Below, piece after piece: positions 34,803-43,958 of a stretch of 64,000 bases of DNA. The DNA lies in the NCBI GenBank assembly GCA_937911505.1, contig CALEMF010000045.1, positions 45,106 through 109,105 on the forward strand, written 5' to 3'. Under the pieces are notes generated by a model. It was not told where the DNA came from. It did no database searches and was given only the letters and a program-made list of their open reading frames with translations. This stretch comes from an uncultured Cytophagales bacterium. GTDB taxonomy: Bacteria > Bacteroidota > Bacteroidia > Cytophagales > Thermonemataceae. Position 1 is the stretch's first letter; each line of letters opens with the position of its first letter. The position numbers and the translations under genes were made by a program.

Positions 34803-35502
34803 TTTGTTTTAATAGATAAGGTGCTACAATAGAGAAGGCTTTTTCGCCGTAAAGAAGTACCTGTCCTAGTAGTCCCAGTGTGTTTATTCTTTCTAACTCT
34901 TCCATTTTAGGAATGTTCACATCGTAGGGGATGGCACGCAAGCGAGGATCGTCTTTTTTAAAGGGAGGAGCCACTTTTGAACTAAATACACTGTTCCAGA
35001 AGTGAATAGGCGCGCTGTAAAGAATGCGCTGACATTCGTCTGCTACTGCCCAACTTAGGAGTTTGTCATTGATAGCCTCAAAGAAGTCTATGGTTTGTGC
35101 TAAACGTACCCTAGAGCCTGCTTTAGACTTCCCTTTTTGTTTCAAATAGGTTACCTGTGCTTTTCCATTTCCTCGCACCATATACCGTGTAATGGTTTTG
35201 TGAAGTACTAGCTCCTCTTCTTGAAAGTAGCCTAATGCAGCGTGGCCTGCCTGAATGAGTAGCATTAAGTACGGTTCGGCAGGGTCATTTACTTCCTCTA
35301 TGTATGTTTCTAGAGATTCCGTAAAAGCCGGAAAAGGCAGAGGTAGTTTTACAGCGAAGCTTTTGTGGCCCGCCTTGTCATATATAACTAAAGCACTACG
35401 CCCTTTCTCTACCTCATATCCATATGATTGACACACAATTTGTGTGAGTAATGCTACAGTATTTTCGTAGGTGATTGAATAAGTAGTCGGCGATAACATC
35501 AT
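34792..35502 (-). CDS. Vms1-like release-factor domain protein (bacterial VLRF1)
   Basis: 236 residues. The segment HKTITRYMVRGNGKAQVTYL followed by KSKAGSRVRLAQTIDFFEAI (residues 101-144) strongly resembles the VLRF1 domain of yeast Vms1/human ANKZF1, where HKxFHRYTVRxKxGxxQ precedes a Ser/Gly-rich stretch and an Arg-rich helix. GKAQ at 113-116 fits the GxxQ motif that replaces GGQ. In eukaryotes this domain cleaves peptidyl-tRNA on stalled 60S subunits. Bacteroidota versions have been predicted but are little studied. The remaining residues show no other domain. It overlaps the downstream SDR gene. Confidence 0.72.
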   Translation of the reverse strand: MMLSPTTYSITYENTVALLTQIVCQSYGYEVEKGRSALVIYDKAGHKSFAVKLPLPFPAFTESLETYIEEVNDPAEPYLMLLIQAGHAALGYFQEEELVLHKTITRYMVRGNGKAQVTYLKQKGKSKAGSRVRLAQTIDFFEAINDKLLSWAVADECQRILYSAPIHFWNSVFSSKVAPPFKKDDPRLRAIPYDVNIPKMEELERINTLGLLGQVLLYGEKAFSIVAPYLLKQNED

Positions 35503-35505
35503 ACA

Positions 35506-36174
35506 TTAAGGTCGCTCTTCTTCAGCCGCTTTGTTTTCTTCTTCTAGTGGTTCTTCTTCTCCAGGTTCTTCTTGTTTAGGGGTTTGTATCTGTGCAGGAA
35601 GATTGAGCACTTCACTGAAGGCGAGTAGCCGTTCTTCTAAGTCTGCTTCTGTACCTAGCTCTGGGCTATCGAAGGGTTTTATGGCAACATTTAAGCAGTG
35701 GAAGTTAAGGTGTGAGCGCTTTTTTTGTAAGCCCTCCCATAAATGCACTTGTGTAATATGATTGGGAAGACGAGGAAAGTAAATTTTACAAGTAAAAATC
35801 ACCCCATATTTTCCAACAAAATGTTGTTGGTACGAATTCTCTATTTTTGGAAAAACGATTTTTCCATCTTGTGCTACATCCACTAACTTTTCCAAACAAA
35901 ATATTTGTCCTTTCTTTCCAACCTCTTCAAGGCACCATTTATCTACGTGAAGATTCCCGAACAAAGTGATGCTATTCAACGCGTAGATGCCCACGTAGCG
36001 GAAGTGGAAAATGGTATTTTGCTCTGTATATACAATTTTATCAAGAATATAATTTTTTTTCCACTGGCTATAAACAGGCTTATAGTCTGTGTAAAGTATA
36101 GTCTCTTGCGCGGCCGCTTGCTTGCTAATGAGTAAGACTAAAAGATATACATACCATTTACTTCTTTTTATCAC
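35506..36174 (-). CDS. Secreted protein of unknown function
   Basis: 222 residues. Signal peptide cleaved near residue 22 (LISKQAAAQ). The middle is a beta-rich domain with several Cys (CLEEVG, FCLEKL, FTCKIYF, FHCLNV) that may form disulfides in the periplasm. The C-terminal 30 residues are a Glu/Pro-rich disordered tail. No family is recognised. It lies 3 bp upstream of the VLRF1 gene start and is probably its operon partner. Confidence 0.6.
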   Translation of the reverse strand: MIKRSKWYVYLLVLLISKQAAAQETILYTDYKPVYSQWKKNYILDKIVYTEQNTIFHFRYVGIYALNSITLFGNLHVDKWCLEEVGKKGQIFCLEKLVDVAQDGKIVFPKIENSYQQHFVGKYGVIFTCKIYFPRLPNHITQVHLWEGLQKKRSHLNFHCLNVAIKPFDSPELGTEADLEERLLAFSEVLNLPAQIQTPKQEEPGEEEPLEEENKAAEEERP

Positions 36175-36310
36175 TTTGAGTACATCAATAATTCGTTTCG
36201 GTATGATTTTTCTGGTATACTTTTCTATTCTAATATTATTCTTTGTAATTTAAGGAATTCGCGGGAGAAACTCCTATTTTTGTTTTATTAATACTTGATA
36301 GATACAAATT

Positions 36311-36505
36311 ATGAGAAGATTTTTGCTGAGCAGTTTATTGTTTACAGGTTGTATCATATTTTTACTAATGGTTACTTCTTGCTCGAAACATAGTAGACGA
36401 AACCACGCAGGCTATGATAGCCAGACTTGGATTCCTCGTAAGCATTCTGATATTCCTCTAAAAACCTATACAGGCTATCCAAGAAAATCGAAAAGAAAAA
36501 GATAG
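36311..36505 (+). CDS. Small basic lipoprotein
   Basis: 64 residues. Signal peptide with lipobox LMVTSC, Cys24; the mature part is 40 residues of Lys/Arg-rich sequence ending RKSKRKR. Unrecognised. It is followed 19 bases later by another tiny lipoprotein gene of the same style. Confidence 0.6.
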   Translation: MRRFLLSSLLFTGCIIFLLMVTSCSKHSRRNHAGYDSQTWIPRKHSDIPLKTYTGYPRKSKRKR

Positions 36506-36524
36506 CCTTTAAATCAATAGCCTT

Positions 36525-36677
36525 ATGTGGATTACCAAGAAGTGGATAAGAGTATTGCTTTTATCTCTCGTAGTTGTATTTGCAGCAGATGCCTGCACCT
36601 CTAAAAGCCCCAAAAGAAAAAGACACGGTAAAATACCCAAATCAGGTAAAATACCTTGCCCTATCAAAGATTGCTAG
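36525..36677 (+). CDS. Very small lipoprotein, 50 residues
   Basis: The frame ATG 36525 to TAG 36675-36677 encodes a hydrophobic leader (WIRVLLLSLVVVFAADAC) with a lipobox-like AADAC, followed by a basic tail (SKSPKRKRHGKIPKSGKIPC) ending CPIKDC. It resembles the neighbouring 64-residue lipoprotein in design (short signal, Lys/Arg-rich tail). Function is unknown. A gene this short is easily missed. Confidence 0.5.
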   Translation: MWITKKWIRVLLLSLVVVFAADACTSKSPKRKRHGKIPKSGKIPCPIKDC

Positions 36678-36715
36678 CCTTATAGCGAAAACGTACTTTT
36701 AAGTTTTAGTAGCAT

Positions 36716-37423
36716 ATGAAAAAGATTATTGTTGCGATTGACGGTTACTCAGCTTGTGGGAAAAGTACTACCGCTAAGCTCGTAGCTGCCCAGTTAAACT
36801 ATGCGTATATAGATACTGGCGCTATGTACAGAGCTGTTACGCTCTACTTCATTGAGAACCATATCGCGCTTACCAATCCAAAAGAAGTAACACAAGCCCT
36901 GCGCGACATTAATATTTCTTTTCAACCTAATCCCAAAACTCAGCGAAGTGATACTTACCTGAATGGCATTAACGTAGAAAATGAAATAAGAAAGATGTAC
37001 GTTACACAGCAAGTCAGCCCCGTTAGCGCCATTACCGAAGTAAGAAAAACTTTGGTAGCAGAACAGCAAAAAATGGGGAAGCGCAAAGGCGTGGTAATGG
37101 ATGGTCGTGATATTGGCACTACAGTTTTCCCAGAAGCAGAAGTAAAAGTTTTTATGGATGCCGACCTCACTGTACGTGCGCACAGAAGGCAAAAGGAGCT
37201 AATGGAAAAAGGGGAAACGCTAAACTTGGAGGAAATCGTGCATAATCTAAAGGAGAGAGACAGAATAGATACTACTAGAGAAGAGAGCCCCCTCAGAAAA
37301 GCAGCCGATGCTCATTATTTAGACACTACTTACATGACGATCGATGAAGAAGTGGAATATGTACTACATTTAGCGACAAGTCGTATCATTAGTTTGAACA
37401 AAAGTAATTCAACAATTTGTTAA
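36716..37423 (+). CDS. cmk: Cytidylate kinase
   Basis: 235 residues. The P-loop GYSACGKST lies at 10-18, followed by IDTGAMYRAVT. MDGRDIGTTVFPEAEVKVFM is the CMP-binding and core signature, and the lid region RRQKELMEKG plus the conserved ERDRIDTTREESPLRKA follow. It phosphorylates CMP/dCMP to CDP/dCDP. ispH follows after 90 bp on the same strand. Confidence 0.96.
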   Translation: MKKIIVAIDGYSACGKSTTAKLVAAQLNYAYIDTGAMYRAVTLYFIENHIALTNPKEVTQALRDINISFQPNPKTQRSDTYLNGINVENEIRKMYVTQQVSPVSAITEVRKTLVAEQQKMGKRKGVVMDGRDIGTTVFPEAEVKVFMDADLTVRAHRRQKELMEKGETLNLEEIVHNLKERDRIDTTREESPLRKAADAHYLDTTYMTIDEEVEYVLHLATSRIISLNKSNSTIC

Positions 37424-37513
37424 TAATATGATATTATACCAAGATTATAGCGTGATTTATGCACGTTTATGAGGTAAATAACTTAATTGTTAATTACACA
37501 ACCAGATTATTAT

Positions 37514-38407
37514 ATGGAAATAGTTATTGATAAAAATTCAGGATATTGCTTTGGGGTAGAATATGCCATTCAAATGGCAGAAGAAGAAATGAACGACTCA
37601 GGTACTTTATATTGCTTAGGTGATATCGTTCACAACGATATGGAAGTAGAAAGGCTTGCCCAAAAGGGGCTTAAAGTAATTGATAGAGAGCAATTAAAAG
37701 AACTAAAAGATTGTAAAGTACTTATCAGAGCACACGGGGAACCTCCTGAAACTTACCAGCTTGCCCTAAAAAATAACATAGAACTCATTGATGCTTCTTG
37801 CCCTGTAGTATTGAAGCTTCAGAATAGGGTAAAGTCTGCCTACGATAAGATCACGGAAAAGAAGGGACAGGTAGTCATATATGGGAAAAAGGGACACGCA
37901 GAGGTAATAGGACTCACAGGGCAAACCAACCAAGAAGCGATTATCGTCACTGAGGAGAAAGACCTAGAGGCCATAGATTACACTAAACCAATCGTGTTAT
38001 TTAGCCAAACTACTAAGAGTACCAAAGGCTTTTATTACATCAAGAGCCTCATAGAGGAACGTATCGCACAACAGGGAGATAAAACACTACTCGAAAGCTT
38101 TGACGCTAACGATAGTATTTGTAGGCAAGTTTCTAATAGAGAGCCTCAACTTACCAAATTCGCACAAGAGCGTGATGTTATCGTATTTGTAAGCGGTAAA
38201 AAAAGTTCTAATGGTAAATCGCTTTACGCTGTTTGCAAAACACACAATGAGCGAAGCTACTTTATAGAACGAGCAGAAGAACTTAATCCCGACTGGTTTC
38301 ACCCAGAAGATAAGATAGGTATCTGTGGTGCTACTTCTACGCCTATGTGGTTAATGGAAAACGTAGCTGATGCCATCGCTAACCTAGATTTCAGCTTAGT
38401 GGAATAG
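37514..38407 (+). CDS. ispH: 4-hydroxy-3-methylbut-2-enyl diphosphate reductase
   Basis: 297 residues from ATG 37514 (MEIVIDKNSGYCFGVEYAI); an earlier ATG adds only nine unrelated residues. The three cluster cysteines are in GYCFGV, DASCPVV and GICGATSTP. The conserved Glu is in RAHGEPPE, and SQTTKST is present. This is the [4Fe-4S] enzyme that makes IPP and DMAPP at the end of the MEP isoprenoid pathway. It is probably cotranscribed with cmk. Confidence 0.96.
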   Translation: MEIVIDKNSGYCFGVEYAIQMAEEEMNDSGTLYCLGDIVHNDMEVERLAQKGLKVIDREQLKELKDCKVLIRAHGEPPETYQLALKNNIELIDASCPVVLKLQNRVKSAYDKITEKKGQVVIYGKKGHAEVIGLTGQTNQEAIIVTEEKDLEAIDYTKPIVLFSQTTKSTKGFYYIKSLIEERIAQQGDKTLLESFDANDSICRQVSNREPQLTKFAQERDVIVFVSGKKSSNGKSLYAVCKTHNERSYFIERAEELNPDWFHPEDKIGICGATSTPMWLMENVADAIANLDFSLVE

Positions 38408-38452
38408 TAACAATCACTTATTGCTTCATTTCAATAAGTAAGGTTACTTTTT
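38407..38452 (+). terminator. Terminator after ispH
   Basis: An outer 5-bp (GTAAC/GTTAC, 38407-38411 and 38443-38447) and an inner 8-bp stem (ACTTATTG/CAATAAGT) lead into TTTTTC at 38448-38453. It overlaps the last codons of the convergent hydrolase gene. Confidence 0.7.
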
Positions 38453-39373
38453 CTTTAGAAACTGTTGGATAATCTTATTTACTTCCTCGGCACCTTCAAA
38501 TTGTACCATGTGCCCCGCTTTGTCTACGTAGTGTACCTCACTATTACTGATAGCTTCTTTACCAGAAGCAGCCACGTCTTCAAGAGTCAATGTAGGATGC
38601 AGGTACTTATTGGGAATAAGTGCATCTTGCTTCCCAAAAATGATAAGTGTAGGCATGGTAATTTTGGATAAGTCTTGCCAAACAGGCTCTGCCAACATCG
38701 CCACTACACCTTGCTCAAAGGCTTTACAAAACAATGGAAAAGCAGGCGCTTCCTTCATCCTTATACGATCATCTACCATAAATTGTGCATCCTCGGGAAA
38801 GTCGTAAAAGTTACGCTCATAGTTTTTCTTAATTTGCTCATCGGGTGTATTCGCTACAAGCTTTGCTTGTGTATAGGCAGTCAATGTAGCCCCTTCTTTC
38901 TCTGTAAATTTTTCTAAGCCCGCAGGTGCTAGTAATATCAGACGCTTCAAGGTCTTAGGGTATTTTATGGCGTAAGTCATGGCAATCTGCCCACCCATTG
39001 AGTGGCCTACCAAGTGTACTCTTTTTAGCTTCTTAAGTTTTATAAACTGATTGATATACTTGGCATACTGCGCTAAAGTGAATTGTTCTAGGTTCTTATC
39101 AGATTTTCCGTAGCCGGGTAAGTCTATGGCTATACAATGATAGTCTTCCTTTAAAGTGGAAATATTTTTTTTCCAAGCTGGTAAATAACTTCCCAAACCA
39201 TGTACAAAAAGTAGCGTATTTTTTCCTTTGCCTTCTTCTACATAAGCGATTTCTGTTTGGTCTATTTTTATTTTCTTTACCTCAAAAGGGTATTCAAGTG
39301 CATCGAAATTAAATTGTGCAGAGGCAGCAGTTGTCCACAGTAAAATGAGTACAATACCAATAAAGCGTTTCAT
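38444..39373 (-). CDS. Secreted alpha/beta hydrolase
   Basis: 309 residues with an N-terminal signal peptide (about 1-19). The fold motifs are clear: the oxyanion-hole HGLGS, the nucleophile elbow GHSMGG (Ser), Asp in FGKQDALIP and His in DKAGHMVQFE. The substrate is unknown; esterase, lipase or peptidase activity is possible. It lies downstream of a TonB receptor gene, separated by a perfect palindromic terminator. Confidence 0.9.
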   Translation of the reverse strand: MKRFIGIVLILLWTTAASAQFNFDALEYPFEVKKIKIDQTEIAYVEEGKGKNTLLFVHGLGSYLPAWKKNISTLKEDYHCIAIDLPGYGKSDKNLEQFTLAQYAKYINQFIKLKKLKRVHLVGHSMGGQIAMTYAIKYPKTLKRLILLAPAGLEKFTEKEGATLTAYTQAKLVANTPDEQIKKNYERNFYDFPEDAQFMVDDRIRMKEAPAFPLFCKAFEQGVVAMLAEPVWQDLSKITMPTLIIFGKQDALIPNKYLHPTLTLEDVAASGKEAISNSEVHYVDKAGHMVQFEGAEEVNKIIQQFLKKK

Positions 39374-39402
39374 AAATAGTATATTCTGTTTATAACATAA
39401 AC

Positions 39403-39432
39403 AGACGAGAGAACAGGCCTGTTCTCTCGTCT
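39403..39432. terminator. Perfect 30-bp palindrome, terminator between hydrolase and TonB receptor
   Basis: The 30 bases are self-complementary without mismatch, folding as a 12-13 bp stem with AGGCCT at the tip. Flanking T-rich sequence on the plus side (CTTTAGTTTT) and a weaker one on the minus side suggest it stops the TonB receptor transcript. Confidence 0.7.
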
Positions 39433-39447
39433 TTAGTTTTATTAGAC

Positions 39448-41961
39448 TTAGTCTTTTTTAACAGGAATATCGAGCTTCAACTCAACACTCCATAAACGCC
39501 CGATGAAGGGAGAAGCTACAAGCTCTCTTACTTCTGCGTCGAATAAGTTAGTTACTTGACCTGACACACTTAGATTATCAGTAGGTCGATATCCCAAGCT
39601 TACGTCCACATTTACAAAACCAGCCAGAGGTCCATAGTTATACGAACGCCTGTGTGGGGTATCTTCTACTACTGGATAGCCATCCCAAATAATATCTGAG
39701 TTCGTTTCTGCGGCAATGTTAATACCTGAGTAGAAATTATATGCTTCCACCCATCTGGTGAATACACTTCCAAAGACCCTTTTTGTGTTCACATTCAGCC
39801 CTAAACTAGCCTTATGATTAGGCGTATTAACTAATAAGTCTGTTTCGTCTACTTCTCCATCCCCGTTGGAATCGTTACTTTCCTCATCCTCTCTTAGGTC
39901 AACATCAAAGTAAGAGTAATTAGCCGCGAGACTTATACGGTCGTTGAAATAGTAGTTTAAGCCAATATCTGCTCCCCAAGTGTACACTTCTCCAAAGTTC
40001 AAGTAGGTAAATACTACACCACTTGGGTTAAGGTTCGCAATGGGCTCTCCACCACGCGTTGCTACTACAGCCTCACTTGTAAACAGTGGAGTTAATGGGC
40101 TAATAAAGTCTTCAGAAATATTAAAATAGGCGTTGGCATCAACAAATAATTTTTGAGCAACGCTTCCTTTATAGCCTAATTCTATGGTTTGTGTTCTTTC
40201 TACTTCTAAAGCATCTATCTGCCTACCATCTGTTAAAGTAAAGCCTTCTGAATTTCCTAAAATGAGTCCTCCAAATAGATTTCCCTCTAAGTTGAGAATA
40301 GTAGGGGCAGCAATTCCAATGCCGTAGGTTAAACGCCAAGTACCGCGCTCTCCTATTTTTAGAAGGGCTGCTTTAGGTACAAAATTGAAGTCGTATATGC
40401 TATGGTAATCGGCTCTTCCTGATAGCACCCCTTTCCAGCCATTATCACCAAACATTTGCTCTAATTGCAAGTATCCTCCTATTTGATCTACTACAATTTC
40501 ACCATCCTGATCTAACAGGTAGGTACCTTGGCTATTGGCCATATCTCTTTGTACTTGCACTCCTACAATGAAATCAGTAGTTCCAACAGTATTATTATAT
40601 TGCACTTCACCATTCCAACGGGCCGAATGGTCATTAAATATGGCATTAGCATAGGAATTCGCCCGTGCAGATTGTTCTTCTTGTGCCGTAATTATATTAT
40701 CACTATTAGCTGCTGCTAAATTATTGTAATAATTGATGGTTCGCTGATTGATATTATAGGTAGAATCGGTACGGCTCCAGGTATGATAAACCTGTGCAAA
40801 CCAACGCGAAGAGACGTAGCGTCCGTGAATCTGGTGAATTTGCCAGTCTCGAATCTGGTTACGCCCTTGGTTGGATACGCCTAGGTTGTTACTATTACTT
40901 CCTAAATAGCTCAAGATAATGTCTGCATCTTCATTCAAACTGTAGTAAAAAGAGGCATCCCCCTTAATCGACTCAAACTCTCTGTTCAGCTCGAGCTCTG
41001 GAACACCCAGTGTCGGATTATTAGTAGGTCCCTCAGGCAAACCAGGATTAAAGTTTGGATTAGCCACTAATGGATTCCCTACCACATATACCGAATCGGT
41101 ATAATCAAACTCTGTTCCTCTGGTAAATTCCCCATTTACTTTAAAAGCAAAGCGATCGCTTACCACCTGTGCGTGGCGGAAACGGGTAGAAACCACATCT
41201 TGTGCGCCAAAACCAAGTGCTAGGGTGGTTCCCTCAGAAGAACGCGGATCCTTGGTAATGGTATTGATGATACCATTGCCGGCATTAGGTCCATACAAAG
41301 CGGAAGAAGGCCCTAGTACAGTCTCCACACGCTCGATGTCTTCTTTTACCACGGGCGTTAAAGCACCCAGAGGTAGTCCTGTAGCAATTAAGGTAGAGAA
41401 ACGACCGTCGTTCAATTGCAGGTTTTTGGCGTTAAAGGTATTGTTAAAACCTCTCACGTTGATCCCTGTTCCCAACACACCCGATCTTACAAAATCTACT
41501 CCCTTTTGGCGCGCCAGTAGCTCTCCAGGGTTGAAAGAAGGTAGATTTTCTATGTCTTGCTCGGTAATTACGTTGACGGTCGCAGGTGACTCGGTGATTT
41601 TTTCTGCTCTACGCGTAGCAGAAATAACTACCTCATCCATCAATTGGTCGTTTTGATTTAGAAAAACGACAATGTTGGAGGCTTGATCCTCAAAGTCGAT
41701 GATAAGCTCTCTTCGGGTATAGCCTACGCTGGTAATCACTAATGTAAAGGGAAAAGGTCTATCCGTTTTAAAAGAGAAATTTCCATCTACATCTGTAGCG
41801 GCTCCTACGAAAGTTCCTTTTACTTGGACGCTTACGCCTGGAAGTCCTTCTTGGGTGGCTACATCTTGTATCGTACCAGATACCAGCGTTTGGGTCCATC
41901 CTGTGAGCGTACCACAAACGAGTAGCAGTACTAAAATGATTTGTAAAGCATTCTTCTTCAT
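39448..41961 (-). CDS. TonB-dependent outer-membrane receptor
   Basis: About 837 residues from ATG 41961 (MKKNALQIILVLLLVCGTL); an earlier ATG adds seven residues before the signal. After the signal comes a CarboxypepD_reg-like sandwich (LVSGTIQDVATQEGLPGVSV), a plug (SATRRAEKITESPATVNVI ... GTGINVRGFNNTF) and a barrel ending VELKLDIPVKKD. It belongs to the general siderophore/nutrient receptor class. The substrate is unpredicted. Confidence 0.92.
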   Translation of the reverse strand: MKKNALQIILVLLLVCGTLTGWTQTLVSGTIQDVATQEGLPGVSVQVKGTFVGAATDVDGNFSFKTDRPFPFTLVITSVGYTRRELIIDFEDQASNIVVFLNQNDQLMDEVVISATRRAEKITESPATVNVITEQDIENLPSFNPGELLARQKGVDFVRSGVLGTGINVRGFNNTFNAKNLQLNDGRFSTLIATGLPLGALTPVVKEDIERVETVLGPSSALYGPNAGNGIINTITKDPRSSEGTTLALGFGAQDVVSTRFRHAQVVSDRFAFKVNGEFTRGTEFDYTDSVYVVGNPLVANPNFNPGLPEGPTNNPTLGVPELELNREFESIKGDASFYYSLNEDADIILSYLGSNSNNLGVSNQGRNQIRDWQIHQIHGRYVSSRWFAQVYHTWSRTDSTYNINQRTINYYNNLAAANSDNIITAQEEQSARANSYANAIFNDHSARWNGEVQYNNTVGTTDFIVGVQVQRDMANSQGTYLLDQDGEIVVDQIGGYLQLEQMFGDNGWKGVLSGRADYHSIYDFNFVPKAALLKIGERGTWRLTYGIGIAAPTILNLEGNLFGGLILGNSEGFTLTDGRQIDALEVERTQTIELGYKGSVAQKLFVDANAYFNISEDFISPLTPLFTSEAVVATRGGEPIANLNPSGVVFTYLNFGEVYTWGADIGLNYYFNDRISLAANYSYFDVDLREDEESNDSNGDGEVDETDLLVNTPNHKASLGLNVNTKRVFGSVFTRWVEAYNFYSGINIAAETNSDIIWDGYPVVEDTPHRRSYNYGPLAGFVNVDVSLGYRPTDNLSVSGQVTNLFDAEVRELVASPFIGRLWSVELKLDIPVKKD

Positions 41962-42265
41962 ATGATTATTAATTAGCATCATGCAGTCTTGTCTGCTTCG
42001 GACAAAACATACATTTACAGTAGAACATTGATTTTCTAATAGGGTATAAGCAAATAAATATTTTACAATTGTTGGTACTCAAAATGTCAGTTTAAAAAGT
42101 CATGTCCAATTATTGAATAGCAAACTTGGTCTAAAGTAATACTTTTTTTGTACAATAGCATGTTTTTTTAAAGCGATTTGAATATTTAATAATAATGTAT
42201 GTACATAAAGTGATAGTTTTTTTACTGTTTCTTCTACAGGCTTTTATCAATTTACATCATTCTTG

Positions 42266-43792
42266 TTAGTAAGCAGGCGTAGGTTTTTTCTTTTTAGAGA
42301 GGTAATGCCCGCCCAGACCTACTAGTACAGAGGCAGAAATAGCTAGTGCAGAAGCAACCCCTGGGTTTTTTAACTCTCCTTGTGTATACATCGTTAACTC
42401 TCCATAATATACGCTAAAGTGGGTAATCACCGCTACTAAAGAAGCGGCTACTACTACTTGTCGAGATACTTTTGGCAAAAATGTTCCAAAAAGTACAGGT
42501 ACAAAAGCGGCAGAAAAATAAGCGTACACACCATTTTGTGCTAAAATAGCTACTGTTTGCTTAGGGTCAGGATCAGAAATCTGGTCGTATGAGATAAGTA
42601 CTGCTACTACACCTAATACTACAATCACGCCTCTGTTGAACCAAATGGCTTGCTTTCCCTCAAGTTTTTTGATGCCTAGCCAACCACAAAGTGGCTCTGC
42701 TATATCGGAGGTCACAGTGGTAGAGAGGGATTGTACGAGCCCTTCTAGGGTAGAGAGCCCAGCAGAGATAAGCCCCAATATGACCACCAGCCCTATGTAT
42801 ACAGGAAACTTCTTTACAACATAAGCGGAAATGATGGTATCTGTTTTTAATTGTACACCGTCTACTGTTAAGTCTGGAAACTCTAATCTTGCATATAAGC
42901 CGGCGATGACTACTAGAAAGAAAAAGGTTTCTGCAATAATGCCTGTTCTCAAAAAAGTATTGACGTGTCCTTCATCTTTCAGCATTAACGACTTTGTAAT
43001 GATGTGCGGCTGGCACACAATTGCTACTCCTACCACAATCGCACAAAAGACGACCTCAAAGTAATCTCTAAATAGAAAGCTATCTGGATTCACAGGGGTT
43101 ACTAGGTTAGGATCAATCGCTTTTAGTTTTTCAAGAAAGCCTCCTATGCCATTCTCTAAATGATCGAGCCCAGAACCAAGTAAGATGAAAGCCACAATGA
43201 GCATCAACACTGCTTGGATGAGGTTGGTATAGATCATGGAGTTAGCACCACCAAACATCATATAACCAAACACAAAAGTAACCAGACCGATCAAAGCGTA
43301 TAAAGGCTGTATTCCTAATGCCTGTGATAGAATAGAGGTAAGTCCTACACAAATAAGTACTACAAACGTGAGCAATAAAAGAGAAAGTAGCGCAAAGAAA
43401 AAAGCAAAAGTCTCGCTTCCGTATCGTTTTCCGATCCACTGTGCCATGGTAAGTGCTTTTACAGCTTGCCCTTGCTTGCGAAAGCCTTTTGTAAGTACAT
43501 ATAGTGAAATAAGTGCGGCGAATGGTAATACTACTCCTAAGGTAATAACGCCACTGATTCCGTATAGAGCGATCAACCCAGGATTGATAATGAAGGTAGC
43601 GGCACTTGTAATGGAAGCGGCTAAAGATAACCCAACCGCTATAGGCGAGAACACAACATTCCCGACTGAGTAATCTGATATACTTTTTATCTTGAGGGCT
43701 CCCCTAATAACAATGGCTAGGAGAACGACCATATAAATACCTACTAAAATCCAACTTGCTAATACAAGTTCAGAGGAGGCAAATGTCTTCAT
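42266..43792 (-). CDS. Sodium:solute symporter (SSS family)
   Basis: 508 residues with about 13 transmembrane helices. The N-terminal stretch SISDYSVGNVVFSPIAVGLSLAASITSAATF matches the SSS signature region around the first sodium-site helices. GLISAGLSTLEGLVQSLSTTVTSDI is typical of TM8 of this fold. It couples uptake of an unknown solute to sodium. The C-terminus is short and charged. Confidence 0.9.
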   Translation of the reverse strand: MKTFASSELVLASWILVGIYMVVLLAIVIRGALKIKSISDYSVGNVVFSPIAVGLSLAASITSAATFIINPGLIALYGISGVITLGVVLPFAALISLYVLTKGFRKQGQAVKALTMAQWIGKRYGSETFAFFFALLSLLLLTFVVLICVGLTSILSQALGIQPLYALIGLVTFVFGYMMFGGANSMIYTNLIQAVLMLIVAFILLGSGLDHLENGIGGFLEKLKAIDPNLVTPVNPDSFLFRDYFEVVFCAIVVGVAIVCQPHIITKSLMLKDEGHVNTFLRTGIIAETFFFLVVIAGLYARLEFPDLTVDGVQLKTDTIISAYVVKKFPVYIGLVVILGLISAGLSTLEGLVQSLSTTVTSDIAEPLCGWLGIKKLEGKQAIWFNRGVIVVLGVVAVLISYDQISDPDPKQTVAILAQNGVYAYFSAAFVPVLFGTFLPKVSRQVVVAASLVAVITHFSVYYGELTMYTQGELKNPGVASALAISASVLVGLGGHYLSKKKKPTPAY

Positions 43793-43958
43793 AACGTAGT
43801 ATCTATGCTATATCATTATTTCTTTAGAAAATTTAAAGATAATAGGTTTTTTCTATTAAGAAATAATACAAAGGAGATTTAATCGCTTTCAGGTAGTTTA
43901 TTTTGATATTTTACAGAAAAACTATGAAATGAATGCCTTATATTTTCAATGCCAATAT

